Source: Tenrec ecaudatus
Taxonomy: Eukaryota; Chordata; Mammalia; Afrosoricida; Tenrecidae
Length of the DNA stretch: 64,000 nt
NCBI RefSeq assembly: GCF_050624435.1
Contig: NC_134539.1
Coordinates: forward strand, 121,751,525-121,815,524
Direction: 5' to 3'
A program made the position numbers and the translations under genes. Positions 35,813-50,251 of this stretch are shown here, in pieces. The notes beneath the pieces are model-generated. The model did not search any database, was not told the DNA's origin, and saw only the letters and a program-made list of their open reading frames with translations. Position 1 is the first letter of the stretch. Every line of letters begins with the position of its first letter.

Positions 35813-36049
35813 CCTGTCAGGGAATCCCCCATCTTTCCTTCTGATATCTTAGGGACCTCTTTCTCTCTTCAAACCATTGATCCTTGGAATTTATCCCAGA
35901 GTTCACCATTTCAATCGCCCTAACTCCATTAATTGAACATGCCTCATTCTCCCCAGTATTTAGCCTACCTATTTCTGGATACGAAATTCCCATGTGAATT
36001 TGTATTTATTTAAACTACAATAGCCCCTTGGCCTACCCACGCCCTACCC

Positions 36050-36350
36050 TTCTGTTTTCAGGGTTTTGTGGTGTTCTTGTCAATCTCCCCCCCCCCATTA
36101 ACTTTAAAATCAGGTTGTAGTGTTGAAAAAGAAACATACTTGTATTTTTATTGGAAATACTTTTAAATTATTAAATTAGGGAAGATTAATTGGAACATCT
36201 TATTTGTCCAAGTCGTTTTTTTTTTTAGTTTGGTTTTTAATCCTTCAAAAGCATATTCAAATATCCTTCAAGAGTCCTTACATGCATCTTGTGTGCTAGT
36301 TGATCTCGTCGTCGGTCATTATTTTATTTATTTAAAAAATATTTTTTGGT
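36050..36350 (-). repeat. L1 ORF2-type fragment, very old
   Basis: 'gtatttttattggaaatact', 'gggaagattaattggaacat' and 'atccttcaagagtccttaca' resemble the reverse complement of part of L1 ORF2. The copy is heavily mutated. Confidence 0.35.
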
Positions 36351-36404
36351 CGTTATTTTAAGTGTAGTGTTTCTTTCACTGTGTTTCTCACCACTTAGTT
36401 TTGT

Positions 36405-36600
36405 TTTGTTTTAAATCATTTTATTGGGGGCTCTTAGAGCTCTTATAACAATCCATACATCAATTGTACCAAGCACATTTGTATATATGTTGCCATCATC
36501 ATTTCCTAAATATTTTCTTTCTGTTTGAGCCCTTGGTATCAGCTCCTCTCTTTTCCCTCCTTCCCCACCCTCCCACCTTCAGTGCCACTTCATTTTGCTT
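36405..36600 (-). repeat. Afrotherian L1 3' end fragment
   Basis: 'cattttattgggggctctta', 'acaatccatacatcaattgt' and 'accaagcacatttgtatata' match the starts of the elements at 511 and (inverted) 5289-5460. Confidence 0.6.
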
Positions 36601-36909
36601 GGTGTTTCAGTTACTATGTGAAGTCCCACTAGATAGTCAACCATGAGGGTTTTAGTCAGTCCTATGGCCTCATGCCGCGCTGGCACTGGGCCTGGGAAGT
36701 GAATGAGTGACTCCATGGAAGGGGTGGATTCAATAGAGGGACCGGATGTCTTCCCAATGCCTAGGCTGCCAACTGGCTCATGGGACCCAGGGTAATTCTA
36801 TTCCTGTCTCCCACGTTCACCGAGCCCTGACAGGTGCCTGCAGATGTCCCAGCGAGCCCAGGTCAGGCCCAGTCCTTCCCTCCCCTTCCCACCCAGGTGG
36901 TCCTGCTTC

Positions 36910-36985
36910 GCGGCCGCTGTCACCTTCCTGAGCCTCAGTCAATCTTCTGGTGAAACGGGGATAAGGATCTCCCTACCTTCAAGGG
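36910..36985 (+). repeat. MIR-like fragment
   Basis: 'accttcctgagcctcagtca' and 'ggtgaaacggggataaggat' resemble the MIR 3' core. Confidence 0.35.
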
Positions 36986-36999
36986 GGAGGAGCCTCTGG

Positions 37000-37175
37000 G
37001 CAGGACCAATGGATAACAAGTTTGCTCGCTAAGCGGGAGGGTGGAAGTTCCAGTCCACCCAGAGAGGGACTTGGGGGAAAGCCCAGATGATGTATGGAGA
37101 ACCCCATGGCGCTCAGCTCTGTTCTCACCCGCACCGGGCCACCCGCGTCACCATGACTTGACGGCAGTGGGGACT
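37000..37175 (+). mobile_element. AfroSINE, diverged
   Basis: 'ggataacaagtttgctcgct', 'gtggaagttccagtccaccc' and the tail 'catgacttgacggcagtggg' keep the AfroSINE order. The middle is altered. Confidence 0.5.
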
Positions 37176-37234
37176 TCCCTACCCTGTGCATGTGAAATGC
37201 ACAGCACAGCACCCCCCCCTGAAGACAGGGGTGC

Positions 37235-37960
37235 ACACAATAAACACCGGCTATTATTTATTTACTCCTTTGAAAGACGATACGGTTTCACTGTCCTCAC
37301 AAACAACTGGCCCTGCCATGTGATAAGGACCCCAAATAATTACAGAGAGGGAGCCCAAACACTTCTCCCTAAAGTTCCTCGACAGACATTTGTTTTGCTT
37401 CGAGGCGTCCTTGTAAACGCTTCACTCCCTCCCTCCCTCCGGGTGCCTTTCTCTTGGGTCGGATCTGGGCTGCGCCCCTTGTCTGCCCTGGAGCAGGTGC
37501 GGAGGTTCTCGAGGGGCTGGCTGGCCGGCGTCTGCCCAGCTCTTTATCCATTTTCATGGAGGACGCGGTCCCTCTCCCCAGCCATAAAGACAGCTAAGTT
37601 ACAGAGCTCCCTGCTAACTGCGCTGTCTGCCCTTCAAGCTGTCAGTTCCCAGATATGTATAGTCTCAGGAACTCCAGACAGACTTGCTTCGAGTCGACAG
37701 TAGCCTGATGGTAGCGGTGTTCCAACACCGTGGAACAGCTATGTTCGAAAGTCGATGGCACTGCCTCCCACGTCACCCTGGGGGTGGGGGTTGGGGGGGG
37801 TTAAAAGCAGACCCCTATGCTTTTATGCTGGATCTTGGATTCGGAGCCATCGTACGAACGTTCTTAATTGTCAGGGACTTGCTGAGCAATTGTTTTCTGG
37901 AAAGCGGTAGAAGGCCAATTAAGTTTGGGAAGCTGCGTGGCAGGGACTTTGCCCTGGCGA
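37235..37960. promoter_or_regulatory. Candidate conserved enhancer block in intron 4
   Basis: Unique DNA with AT-rich motif clusters: 'aataaacaccggctattatt' (37239), 'caaataattacagagaggga' (37332), 'ttctttatccattttcatgg'-type sequence (37540) and, after an AfroSINE-like scar at 37680-37790, 'ttcttaattgtcagggact' and 'ggccaattaagtttgggaag' (37910). TAATTA-like and GATAAG sites recur. It resembles developmental enhancers, and intragenic Tbx4 enhancers are known. The assignment is inference. Confidence 0.35.
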
Positions 37961-38747
37961 GCTCTGGTGCTCAGTCTTTTGGGGCAGCGCACACAGGCAA
38001 GCACCAGGCAGAATGGAAGGAAAGCACAGGATGCAGTCCCTTTGCAAGGCCTCCGGCAGCTGCTGCCCTCTGAGATGCGCCCAGCGGCCACTGAGCAGGG
38101 TCGGAGGCGGGCGAGCAAGAGGGACGGGGTGGCGTGGGCCAAAGCAGCAGCTCAAGCTGAAATTGGACAGCTCCACTCAAAGAGGCTTCGGTGAATTTCT
38201 TAGGGCTCACGGGGAGGCCCTGACAATCCTCCTTCCCCACGTGCACACCCCACGGGACCCTCGCCCACCGTCTCGAGACACCCAGACTCCCAGGGCCAAC
38301 AGGGCGAAAGACAGGCCTGGGCTTTCAGAACTCTGTGTGATAAGACTCCAGGGGAGCGTTTAGGGAGCGAGGCTTATCTGGCTAAGGTTTCTTCCATGCT
38401 TTATGTCTTTTGTTCTCTATTTCTTGGGCTGGATTTTCCTTCGCCGAATTACCTCCAGATGTCTTTCTGTTGTCTCCCCCCCAACCCCCATCCCCGTCCT
38501 TTCTTTAAAGTTTCAGAGCCTATCTCTGTCTCACCTCTTTGCAGGTTTGGGAAAAGTGAGAAGAATGATGGGGTAGGTTGTCTTAGAAGGCAGGGTCAAA
38601 TCTGATTTTTGCATATGACAAAATGGGCACCAGCCCCACTCATGCGCAGCTAGCAGCCAGATAAAGCTGTGATCGACAAGGTCAGCAGACCCTGGAGAAT
38701 CCATATTCCTTACAGAGTTTGATTAGGACCAACCTATTAATGACTGG

Positions 38748-38945
38748 AGAGCCCTGGTGGTGGAAAGGTTACGCATTGTACACAAGGTCGGCAGTTTGAA
38801 ACCATCAGCCCCTCCTTGGGAGACAGATGGTACTTGCCACTCCCATGAAGAGTCACAACCTCGGGAACTCACAGGGCCAGTTCCACCCTGCCCCACAGGG
38901 TCACGAGACGTCAACAGGGACTCTATGGCAGGGAGCCTTTTGGGT
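38748..38945 (+). mobile_element. AfroSINE
   Basis: 'agagccctggtggtggaaag', 'gtcggcagtttgaaaccatc', 'ctccttgggagacagatgg', 'ccaccctgccccacagggtc' and the tail give a near full-length copy. The A-box is damaged. Confidence 0.75.
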
Positions 38946-39039
38946 TTTGTAATTTATTGGGTTTAGTGTTGAGAGCAGATGGCTGTCTTAAAGACAGCCC
39001 CTGATGAGCCTCAGGACCCTAGTCCTTGGGTGAGCCGTG

Positions 39040-39118
39040 TCCCCACTACAGGCCTCCTGTTCTCCGTCTGTAAAATGAGGGGGTTGGACTAGAATGACCA
39101 CTGAAGTCTGCCACTCTC
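39040..39118 (+). repeat. Mammalian-wide repeat 3' fragment
   Basis: 'ctccgtctgtaaaatgaggg' followed by 'ggttggactagaatgaccac' is a typical MIR/L2-type tail. Confidence 0.5.
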
Positions 39119-40602
39119 AGGGAGCATGGATCAATCTGGGCCTCATTGATGGCGCACATGCTGATTTCTTAAGGGGATGGATGGTTGGCGCTATCACAAT
39201 TGTTAATGAGAACAGACTTATGAGTTGTAGCCAGGACCGAATGAATCCCATTTCTGTAAAGCGCTGATGGCTGGACCCGTCATGTGGTGGGCTGTGTTGA
39301 CACGGCTGGCCCACTTGGCCCGGTGTCCACTGTAGCAAGTACAAGGAGCTTCATGTGGCGCCTGGGTGAATCCCGGTGTGCAAGTCACTGGGCTTCTTTC
39401 ACCTCCCCTGCATGTTTGCGCTGGTCTGAGGAGTGGAACCTGTCCGAAGTGCCTGTGTGGAAGTAGGGGCTGACGGTGTAGGGGAGGCCCAGGGGCAATG
39501 CAGACTGCCAGGGTTGGGAGGGGCGTGGAAGAGCATGTCAGTGAAGGCCCTGCTTTACCCCAATGGCTGGAGAGGACACATGCTTGACCAGAGACCCAGA
39601 GAGGCTTCTGGATCCTTGACCTCACCGTGGCTGGCATAGTCACACCCCACTCTCCTCCCTACAGTGGCTCCTACCTGCTCTTGGCACCAGCGACTCCTGA
39701 CCGCTGCGTGTGTTTGAGGGCAGAGCTGGGCGCCATAGGCCTTGCAATGACTGAGTTCTTTGTCTTTCTCTCTTTCCTTTTTGTCCCCCCCCCCTTTTTT
39801 TTTAGGTGCCTCTGTGTGGACTCAGACCTCCTGCCTTTAAGCCAGCAGCCATGCAGGCCATATTTATACTCCCCAGGGATTTCTCGGGGTCTAGTTTCTG
39901 TCTCCTCGGCTTACCTTGCCAGCCTGTCCGTCCCCTGTCCTCAAAGGGGTATTTGGTGTATGGGCTGAGGAGTTTGCTTTTTATCCCAAAGAGGCAAGAG
40001 GAATTCATCCACTGTGATGGCCATTTCTTGAGAGCAACCTAACGGCTGGCAGGGGTGGTGAGGGAAGGACGCCGAGAGGCGCCTATATGAGAGGGCTTCC
40101 AAAGTTCATGGGAAATCGGAGTTAAAAGATAACAGAAGAGTCCCCAGGACTTCTTGAAGGCCCTTTGTCTCCAGGCCCTGTTTTCAGGGAGCACAAAGCC
40201 ATCCTGGGTGCCCCGCAAACCCTGCAGCAGATAAGAGAGTGGAGAGGAGGTGGGGAGAGACCAGGAGGAGGCTGCCCCAGGCACCCAGCTAGAATAGCAG
40301 GATTGGAGCCAAGATGAAGAGGGGTGGAGAGGATTTGGGTCCCTGGGTGGATCTGGAGGTGGGTGACGATGAGAGGTGAGAGCTCTTGTGTCTGCCTGGG
40401 TGTCACAGCCCTATAGGGCCATTTGTCCCGAGCTGGCCTTAGGGGGCAGCACAGCCTTGTTGGGGCACAGGGCATATGGTTTGGGTTTTACCAGCCCCAC
40501 ATGCCCCCCGCACCCTACCCCCTGGCAGCCAGCGAGTCCAGAGGCTGGTCTTGCTGCGGGGGAGCTGACGCACCTGAATGCTCATGGGAAGATTGTCTAT
40601 GC

Positions 40603-40809
40603 CAGTGGTTCTCACCCTTCCTCATGCCGCCACCCTTTCATACAGTTCCTCATGTGGTGGTGACCCCCCCCCCACCGCCACAAAACCATCACATTATTTT
40701 CATTGCTACTTCATCACTGTCCTTTTGCTACTGTTATGAATCCGGCGACCCCCGTGAAAGGGTTGTTCGACCCCCAAAGGGGGCGCGACCCACAGGTTGA
40801 GAACTGCTG
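40603..40809 (+). mobile_element. SPIN-like hAT element with perfect target duplication
   Basis: A 207-bp element with ends 'cagtggttctcacccttcc' and 'caggttgagaactgctg'. The 8-bp GTCTATGC at 40595-40602 is repeated exactly at 40810-40817. The interior ('ttatgaatccggcgaccccc', 'gtgaaagggttgttcgaccc') matches the other copies. This is the least altered copy in the window and carries no transposase. Confidence 0.92.
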
Positions 40810-41875
40810 GTCTATGCCAACGTTTACTCATGTTATTTGAGCCAAGACCTGAGAGAGGGCCTTGTTTCTACTGTTCCCAAAGACAGTCTGTGGTCCTGGA
40901 CCAAGTCTTCCCACTACCATAAGCCTGCCTCTCACTCATGAGGCGCCTGGTGGTACAAACGGTTTTTTACCTCAAGGAGCTTGCATTGTGATTGAAGGGG
41001 CAAGAAGAAACAGGACGCGCATTGGCAAGACCACACAGCTAAGTAGGCAATGAATGGAGAGGAAGTTTCAGAACCGGGAGTTCAGAGCTGGCCCTAAGAA
41101 CCTGGGTGGGCCTCCTGGAAGGGCTGGCTCTTGAGATGACAGGCTAGGTCAGAGAAAATAAAAGGGAGGCCAAGACAGCACAATGCAAAGGAGGGCCGGC
41201 AGAGGCCTGGGGACTCGCCTGACATTAACAGTGAGTGAGTGAGGCGGGATCAGAGTCCAGGCATGCAGTGCTGGGTCCCCAGGGAACTTGACCTCCTGCA
41301 GCTGGGTGAACAGGGCAGGATGCTCATGCTACCCAAGGCCTAGCTCCTTTCCCTAGAGGACCATCCCAGGCTCCTGGAAGAGCCCCCTGGGCAGGACGTG
41401 TGTCAGTGTCTGACAGGCCCCTAGTTAGGGCAGGGGCTCCCTGGCTGCAGGGCCCGGTCTGGGGATCTCTGCACTTGCCTCAAGAGTGTCTAGGAGCTTT
41501 GTCACTGAGGGCTGAGTGGGGAAGAGGCCAGTGGCAGAAGCAGCAAGGCTAGTTCTATGAGAAGGGGCTGCTCTGCCAAACTAAGGAGCCCAGGCCCCCA
41601 GCCAGTGGCCAGCCACCTCTTTCCCTGGTGGTTTGACTGGGGCGGGGGCTGACCCTCTCCCCAGAGGGAATGAGAGCAGCCGGCCCGCTGTAGCCTTGCT
41701 GTGGATGGTGCAGACGCTGGCCTACTTCTGGCATGCTGAACACCCAAGGGTTAAACCTTTCACTGGGCTTCATCAGCAGACTAGGTCTCCCTCTGGCCCC
41801 GCCCCCGCCCCCACCATCCTGGAAGGATGGGAGCCAACAGGGCCAGACCAGGAAGGGGCATCAGCAGAGTGAGGG

Positions 41876-41926
41876 GGGGGGGGGTGCGCGTGCATGTGTG
41901 TGTGTGTGTGCGCGCGCGCACGCAGA
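41876..41926. repeat. G-run, (GT)n and (CG)n tract
   Basis: About twelve G, then alternating GT/GC and 'gcgcgcgcgcacgc'. The alternating purine-pyrimidine sequence could adopt Z-DNA. Confidence 0.9.
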
Positions 41927-42523
41927 GGGGAACAAGACCGGAGACCAGCCAGGAGGGGAGACCAAGGGTTAACAAATGCAGCAGGGCTGATAAAATGCCC
42001 CACATTCCTGGTCTTGCCTCCAATGGGGAGGCTTGTGTCTGGCAAATGTCAACGATAAAAAAATCCATTTTAATGGCACACGATATAGCCGCTACCGTGG
42101 GGTACAGCCGCAGGGAGCAGGTTTGGGGCAGCCACTACTGTGTGTTTCTCCCTGCAGTTCCTGAGGCCAAGCCTCTGGGCTCTATGCTTAAGCCTGACTT
42201 GACTGGGGGGCCCCCTTTCCCCCACCCAGCCCCCCTGTGTCCTTGGAAGCCTGGACCTCTGGAAGTATTTTAGGAACTTTATCTCTTACCTTTGCACTTT
42301 GAACTCCAGCCCATGATGGGGTTCCTCCAGGCTGGGGGTTGCCTTGGGCATGTCTGTGGGGCAGGCTGCATCCAGGTCTCCCCGTCCTGGCCAGCAGGTC
42401 CCTGTGAATGTGCACAATGAGAAGACAGTGAGTGGTCACAGGAACGGCTGGAGGGGCACGTGTCCCTCAGCTTCTCCCCAACCCCTACTCTGCAGAACCC
42501 CAGCCTCGAAGCAGCTTGTGCTG

Positions 42524-42588
42524 CTGAGAAATGTGGGAGGTGGGCGCAGAGAGCTGAGAAATGTGGGAGGTGGGTGCAGAGAGCTGGG
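42524..42588. repeat. 30-bp tandem duplication
   Basis: 'ctgagaaatgtgggaggtgg' with its 10-base extension occurs at 42524 and 42554, differing by one base. A second duplication, of 25 bp, follows at 42678-42727 around 'aacctgagggatggaa'. Confidence 0.9.
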
Positions 42589-42856
42589 CTCGAGCTGGCA
42601 TTTCTAGGAGGTGCCTGAGTGGTGAGGAGAACAGAAGAGGGAGAAGGTGAGAGGCAGAGGCAAGGGGAGACCATCTTGGAGGGAAAAACCTGAGGGATGG
42701 AAGGAGGGAAGAACCTGAGGGATGGAAGTTATGTATCATGGCCCTGTCTCCCAAACAGGAAAACTGAGGTCCCACAGTGATGAATCCGTGCCCCCCCACC
42801 CAAGAGTTAACTGCAAACTATGGACTCCCCCTGTGATCCTGCACTGTGGTCACCCC

Positions 42857-43042
42857 AAACCTAAAACCCAAACCAAACCAAACAAACCCCCTGCATCGAA
42901 TGATTCTGCCTCATGGCAACCCTATAGGACAGGATAGAACTGGCCCCGTCGAGTTTCTGAGACTACAGAGTGGCTGGTGGTTTTGAACTGCTGACCTTGT
43001 GGTTAGCAGCCCAGTGCATAACCAGGACGCCACCTGGGCTCC
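42857..43042 (-). mobile_element. AfroSINE, full length
   Basis: An A/C-rich tail, 'ctcatggcaaccctatagga', 'caggatagaactggccccgt', 'ggctggtggttttgaactgc', 'ttgtggttagcagcccagtg' and 'gacgccacctgggctcc' show the whole SINE in reverse. It lies ~290 bp upstream of coding exon 5. Confidence 0.85.
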
Positions 43043-43221
43043 TGCATGGAGGTCACTAGGACCGTCTAAATGGTTAAGCGCTGACCGTCAGACCTCCATG
43101 GCCGCAGTGAGACAACTTGTGACGCCAGGGAGTCCTTGGGGCCCAGGACAGAGGGGAGGGGCCCCTGGAGGCTGGGTTTGAGTCCAGAGCTTCAGGAGCT
43201 TTCTGGGCTCCCTCCTGGTAG

Positions 43222-45228
<2,007 letters not shown>

Positions 45229-45296
45229 TAGCGCTTTGCTGGTCTGGGAGCGCTCGAGAACCCAAGGCCAGAGGAAGCGCTTCTCACAAACACTAA

Positions 45297-45297
45297 A

Positions 45298-45330
<33 letters not shown>

Positions 45331-45409
45331 ACACACACACACACACACACACATGACACACCACCACCACCACCACCACCACCACCACCACCACCACCAC
45401 CACCCACCT
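45297..45409. repeat. (AC)n and (CAC)n compound microsatellite
   Basis: About 57 bp of AC repeats with one CT interruption, then about 45 bp of uninterrupted CAC triplets. Reverse-strand frames through it (poly-Trp/Gly) are not genes. Confidence 0.97.
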
Positions 45410-45984
45410 CTGGGACAGTGAGCCTGGGGGTTAGGACAGGCCATCTTTCCCAGGGCACAGCCTTGACTTCGTACCGACAGACGTCTGTCACCTCGGTCCT
45501 CCAACACCCACCTCCTTCCCCAGCCCCAGGGGTTGCTCTGTGGTCCCTGAGCCCCTCCATGGGGGTGGCAGAAGACACTTGTCAGCCAGGCTCTGCCTAG
45601 ACACGCAGGAGCAGGAGCGTAGCTTGAGTCCAGAGGATTTGACCAAAGCAACCTCAATCCTTGGACCAGAATGACCTTGGACGAGAAGCTCTCCTGGTCA
45701 CACCAGGATCTGCAAAAGCTTTTTGAGAAGCAGGCGGGCGCAGCACCAACAGCATAGTGGGGTCTCTTAGGAAGGAGTCCTGGGCATTTGTGCTCTGGTG
45801 CCAGACAGACAGAACAGGGACTAGCAGTGGTACTCTACCAGACAACCTCTCAGGGCCACTGGACTCTGGGGAATGAGTTTGGGGCCCTCTGTTTACAATG
45901 CAGAATGTTCTCTCAGCCCAGCACCCTGGGGTCAGTGAACCAGAGCTCTGAGAACCCCTTGTACAAATTCCACTGGAACTCAGT

Positions 45985-46162
45985 GACACTCCAGCCCTGG
46001 GACCAACTCCGGCCCGTTGCCCATTTTTTCTATGGCCCATGAGCTAAGAGGGTTTTTAAAATATTTTTACATTTGTAAGTAGTTCAAAAGAAATCAAAAG
46101 AGCACTGCAGTGTTATATGTGAACATGATAGGAAATTCAAGTTTTAGCATCCTTAGAGTTTG
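45985..46162 (+). repeat. Ancient DNA-transposon-like fragment
   Basis: 'caactccggcccgttgccca', 'cccatgagctaagagggttt', 'aagtagttcaaaagaaatca' and 'ataggaaattcaagttttag' resemble an old mammalian hAT-type repeat. The family is uncertain. Confidence 0.35.
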
Positions 46163-46335
46163 GAACATCTTACTGCTACCAAGTCGATTCTGACTCACAG
46201 CGACGCTCTAGGGGAAGGTGGAACTACCCGCATGGGAGTAGAAAGCTGTTTTTCTTCCACATGGTGGCTGGTGGTTTCAAACTGCTGACCTTTGGGTTGG
46301 CAACCCGACAAGTAACCGCCCCGTCACAAGGCTAT
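46163..46335 (-). mobile_element. AfroSINE
   Basis: 'aagtcgattctgactcacag', 'cgacgctctaggggaaggtg', 'gctggtggtttcaaactgct' and 'gacctttgggttggcaaccc' give the reverse AfroSINE. It lies against an older repeat. Confidence 0.75.
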
Positions 46336-46710
46336 GTTATAGCCTTAGTCATTTCTCTGTGTGTTGTCTATGGGAACTTTCTGTGACAACAGGCCAGTCA
46401 GGAAGTTGTGGGAGAGACTGGATGGGCCACACAGGCCAAAGTGCTTACTATCTGACCTTTGAGAGCAAAAGTCTGCTGGCTCCTGACCTCCAGGGCCTGG
46501 GCCAACTGCCCAGACCAAGGCGCAGCACAGAGGGGAAGGAGGAGACCGGAGAGGAGGAACGAGGGATAAGTGAGAGAGCTGGTAAAGGCAGAGAATAGAT
46601 AATTGGGGGAGGTCGGGGAGGGGAATGCAGACCCTCAAACTCAGTCTCCACAGACCCCTGCCCCAAGGCCACCTGCCTTGTCTATACACAGCGCCCAGAG
46701 TAAACCTCTA

Positions 46711-46904
46711 GGCTCTCAACCTGTGGGTCGTGTCCCCTTTGGGAGGGTTTGAAAGACCCTTTCACAGGGGTCACCCAATTCCTAACAGTAGCAAAAGGGC
46801 AGTGATGAAGTAGCAATGGAAATAATGTTATGGTTGTTGGGGGTCACCACAGCATGAGGAACTGTCTGAAAGGGTCGTGTCATGAGGAAGGTGGAGAACC
46901 GCTG
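46711..46904 (-). mobile_element. SPIN-like hAT element, reverse orientation
   Basis: It starts 'ggctctcaacctgtgggtcg' and ends 'ggaaggtggagaaccgctg', the reverse of the other copies. 'ctctag' lies on both sides (46705-46710, 46905-46910) and is the remaining part of an 8-bp target duplication. The first ~8 bases of the element are lost. Confidence 0.85.
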
Positions 46905-47602
46905 CTCTAGAGAAAAACAGGAGGAGAGAGGCCAAGATAAACCGCTGGACAAGGGTCTAAATTTTGTTGAGTGGGCTGCTGCCCAAGCCTACAGGCCCAG
47001 TGGTCCCAGGGGAGGATGTGTCACTCCAGGCACGCCAGCCCTCCCTCCGGGTGAGGATGTTGAAGAGACACAAGACACGCACAGCATCTAGAACAGCTGT
47101 GGCCGTCTTTCCCCAAACAGGATCAGGCTGGCCTTCGAAGCGCACTTCACCCTTTTCCCTCACTATCAGCTCACTTTCTTAATGTTGTTGACTCTGCTGT
47201 GTTGGAGACTGTATCAAAAATAAGCGACCGTGTCTTTTCTGCATGTATAGCGAGTTAGCGTCCCGTCTTTTTAAAAAGCCATGGGAACAGGCCTGTGTGT
47301 AGCTTTGGCCTGCTATGGCGAAAACACTGTGGCCTCCTTTCTCTGGCTCACTCGGACCGACTTGGCCGGTGGCCCTGGTTGGGCCTGGCCGTTGCCACAG
47401 GGCCTCCACTTTCCACGGCCGGGGTGAGATTAAGAAGAGCACAGCACACTCTTACCGTCGCCCAGAGTCAGGTGGGCCAAGGCTCAAAGAGAAATGACAC
47501 ACCATCCATCGTCCAGCAGTGTAATGGCCCTTGTGGCCTTTGAGCGGGGTGCGTGACCTCCCCACGTCTGGGCTGCCGCCCCCTTTGGAAAGCTGTAGCT
47601 GA

Positions 47603-48352
<750 letters not shown>

Positions 48353-48461
48353 CTCCCAGGTCCCCTAGCTGGTCCCAGGCCCATGTTAACCCAGTCCTAA
48401 CCTCTGTGGGTGGCCTGCACTCCCAAGGAGCCTTCACAGAAAGGTATTTCTATTTCCAAAG

Positions 48462-48463
<2 letters not shown>

Positions 48464-48506
<43 letters not shown>

Positions 48507-48509
48507 CGC
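48464..48509. repeat. (GT)n(CG)n microsatellite in the 3' UTR
   Basis: Seventeen GT units followed by five CG units, ~110 bp after the stop codon. Confidence 0.95.
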
Positions 48510-49542
48510 TCGCATAAATTTGGAGAGCAACTATTTTCTGATACACGACGGAGACCACGACAAGAAGAGAAACCAATAATCTAACAAGTGATTTTGGCTG
48601 CAGGACCTGAACCATTGTTGTTGGACATTGCTAACGTGCCCGTGGGGGTCGTGGGCGTGGAAGGTTCACAGGAGCTCTCGGGGCTTCTAGAATACAACCT
48701 TGGATTCACTCAGGGGCCAGGCAGGGTGGTCACTTCCACATGGAAAGCGGGGAAAGATTCCCATCGCTGGGGTGGGGGACGAGTCTCTGCCCATCTGAAC
48801 GCTCTCTGCAAGGGGAGCGGACCGTGTTGCTTTGGAAGCAGGGTGCCCAGCCCTTGGCTTCTGGAGAGGCTGGGAGAGGTGGGCTTAGGTAAGTCTGGCA
48901 ACCAGTTCTCTGAGAGGAGAGCTGACTGCTCAGCTAGGGATCTGGGAATTGATCTCCGGAGCTCTGAGGTCTGGGGGCTGACTGTCACAAAGGGTCATGT
49001 GCCACGTGCACCTGATGGGTACCTTTCAAGCTGTTGTTTTCCTTCAGCGCAGGGAAAATGCAAGCAATAGCATTTCTGTCATCATTCGGATTTTGTCATA
49101 AAGTACAAAGCACCCCCCCTCCACTAGCGTCCACCCCCCCCCCCCACACACACACTCAACCGGGTCCCTGACACACAATTTCTCACTTTCTCTATTGTGC
49201 AAGACTCGGCTGCTAGGGACCACCTGTCCCTCCGCCGGGCACTTCTGAGATGCACTTGACCCGGCGAGGCCCCAGGAGAATTCCTGGGAACTGCTTCCAG
49301 GGATCTCCAGAACCTGATCTGCTTTTCTCCAGAAAAGCGACACCCCTGGAGCAAGAAACCCCAACAGGCCTCAAAACAGAGAATTGAGGACATGCTCACT
49401 TCTCCCAGGAAACTCAGCCAGTGAGCCTCACAGAGCCGATTCTCCTCCTCCCAGTGAGGCAGGTCTGAAGTCCTCAGCCCAGACCTCTAGCATTGAACAT
49501 AACCAGACCATCTGTGCGGCTGGTGAGAATGCTAGAATGGAA

Positions 49543-49688
49543 AATAAAATTGGGAAATCACTAAACTCTTTGCATGCGGAATAGCTATTTATATATTATT
49601 ATATAAATAAATAAATATATATATATCACAAATGCAGGCCACATGTCAAATTCAGCTTTGCTTCTTACAGATGAATAAACTTAATAAA
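49543..49688 (+). terminator. TBX4: Polyadenylation signal cluster
   Basis: AATAAA hexamers occur at 49543-49548, 49606-49611, 49610-49615, 49674-49679 and 49683-49688, in otherwise AT-rich DNA. The last pair is followed by GT/T-rich sequence downstream. Which one is used cannot be told without transcript data. Confidence 0.5.
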
Positions 49689-49710
49689 AATGAACATGGC
49701 AGACGTACTT

Positions 49711-50250
49711 GGAAACATATCTATTTATGACACACTCTGATGTTTAAAACTAAGAATGGGTAGATAAAGCATATAGAAATATACATATATACACACATAT
49801 GTATATATGCGATGTGTGGGTGTGTGCATGTGCACACCGGCCCACATGACGGATAAAGCTTTATTAGAAGCCACATTCGCTAACAGGTGATGTGGAACTT
49901 CAAGTGTTTTGTTGTATAGCATGGACATTTTATCTTACATATCAGAACATAAAGCCATTTTACAACTGTAAAGTGTGTGTATGCTTTTTATAACTGACTT
50001 GTCATTTCGTGGCTCAGCCTCTCCTCTTGCTCATATATATTTTTCTTAAGGCAAGGTGAGGCTCTCAGAGCTGCTCTGAGCATCTGTACCATGGGCTCTG
50101 GGGGAAGCAGTTCAGAAGCCAGGAAGCACCTGTCTCTTTGGTCTCATGCTACACTGATTATGGGTCTGGATGCCAGGGTTCTCAAGTGCCCCAGAAAGAC
50201 TGGGCAGGGAGTAAACTAGAGCCCGTCACCTCTTAGCAGCCAGCACCATG
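49711..50250. other. Downstream AT-rich DNA
   Basis: It contains an alternating TA/CA stretch at 49770-49840 and no recognised gene. It may still be the distal 3' UTR. Confidence 0.4.
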
Positions 50251-50251
50251 G

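Larger units (their letters stand above)
48353..49710 (+). other. TBX4: TBX4 3' UTR (end approximate)
   Basis: The non-coding DNA after the stop codon includes a GT/CG microsatellite at 48464-48509 and A/T-rich sequence rich in ATAAA motifs from 49540. I see no splice signal or second gene. The end is set by the polyadenylation-signal cluster; later AATAAA-like motifs could extend it. Confidence 0.55.

Noticed and set aside
40086-40134. Possible mariner-type MITE fragment ('agggcttccaaagttcatgg'), with a similar piece near 60818
   Set aside because: Too short and too diverged to call, and no inverted end or TA duplication can be shown.
43050-43125. Possible tRNA-like/AfroSINE head ('aatggttaagcgctgaccgt')
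   Set aside because: Only ~20 bases fit, the rest does not follow the SINE, and no tRNA cloverleaf can be drawn.
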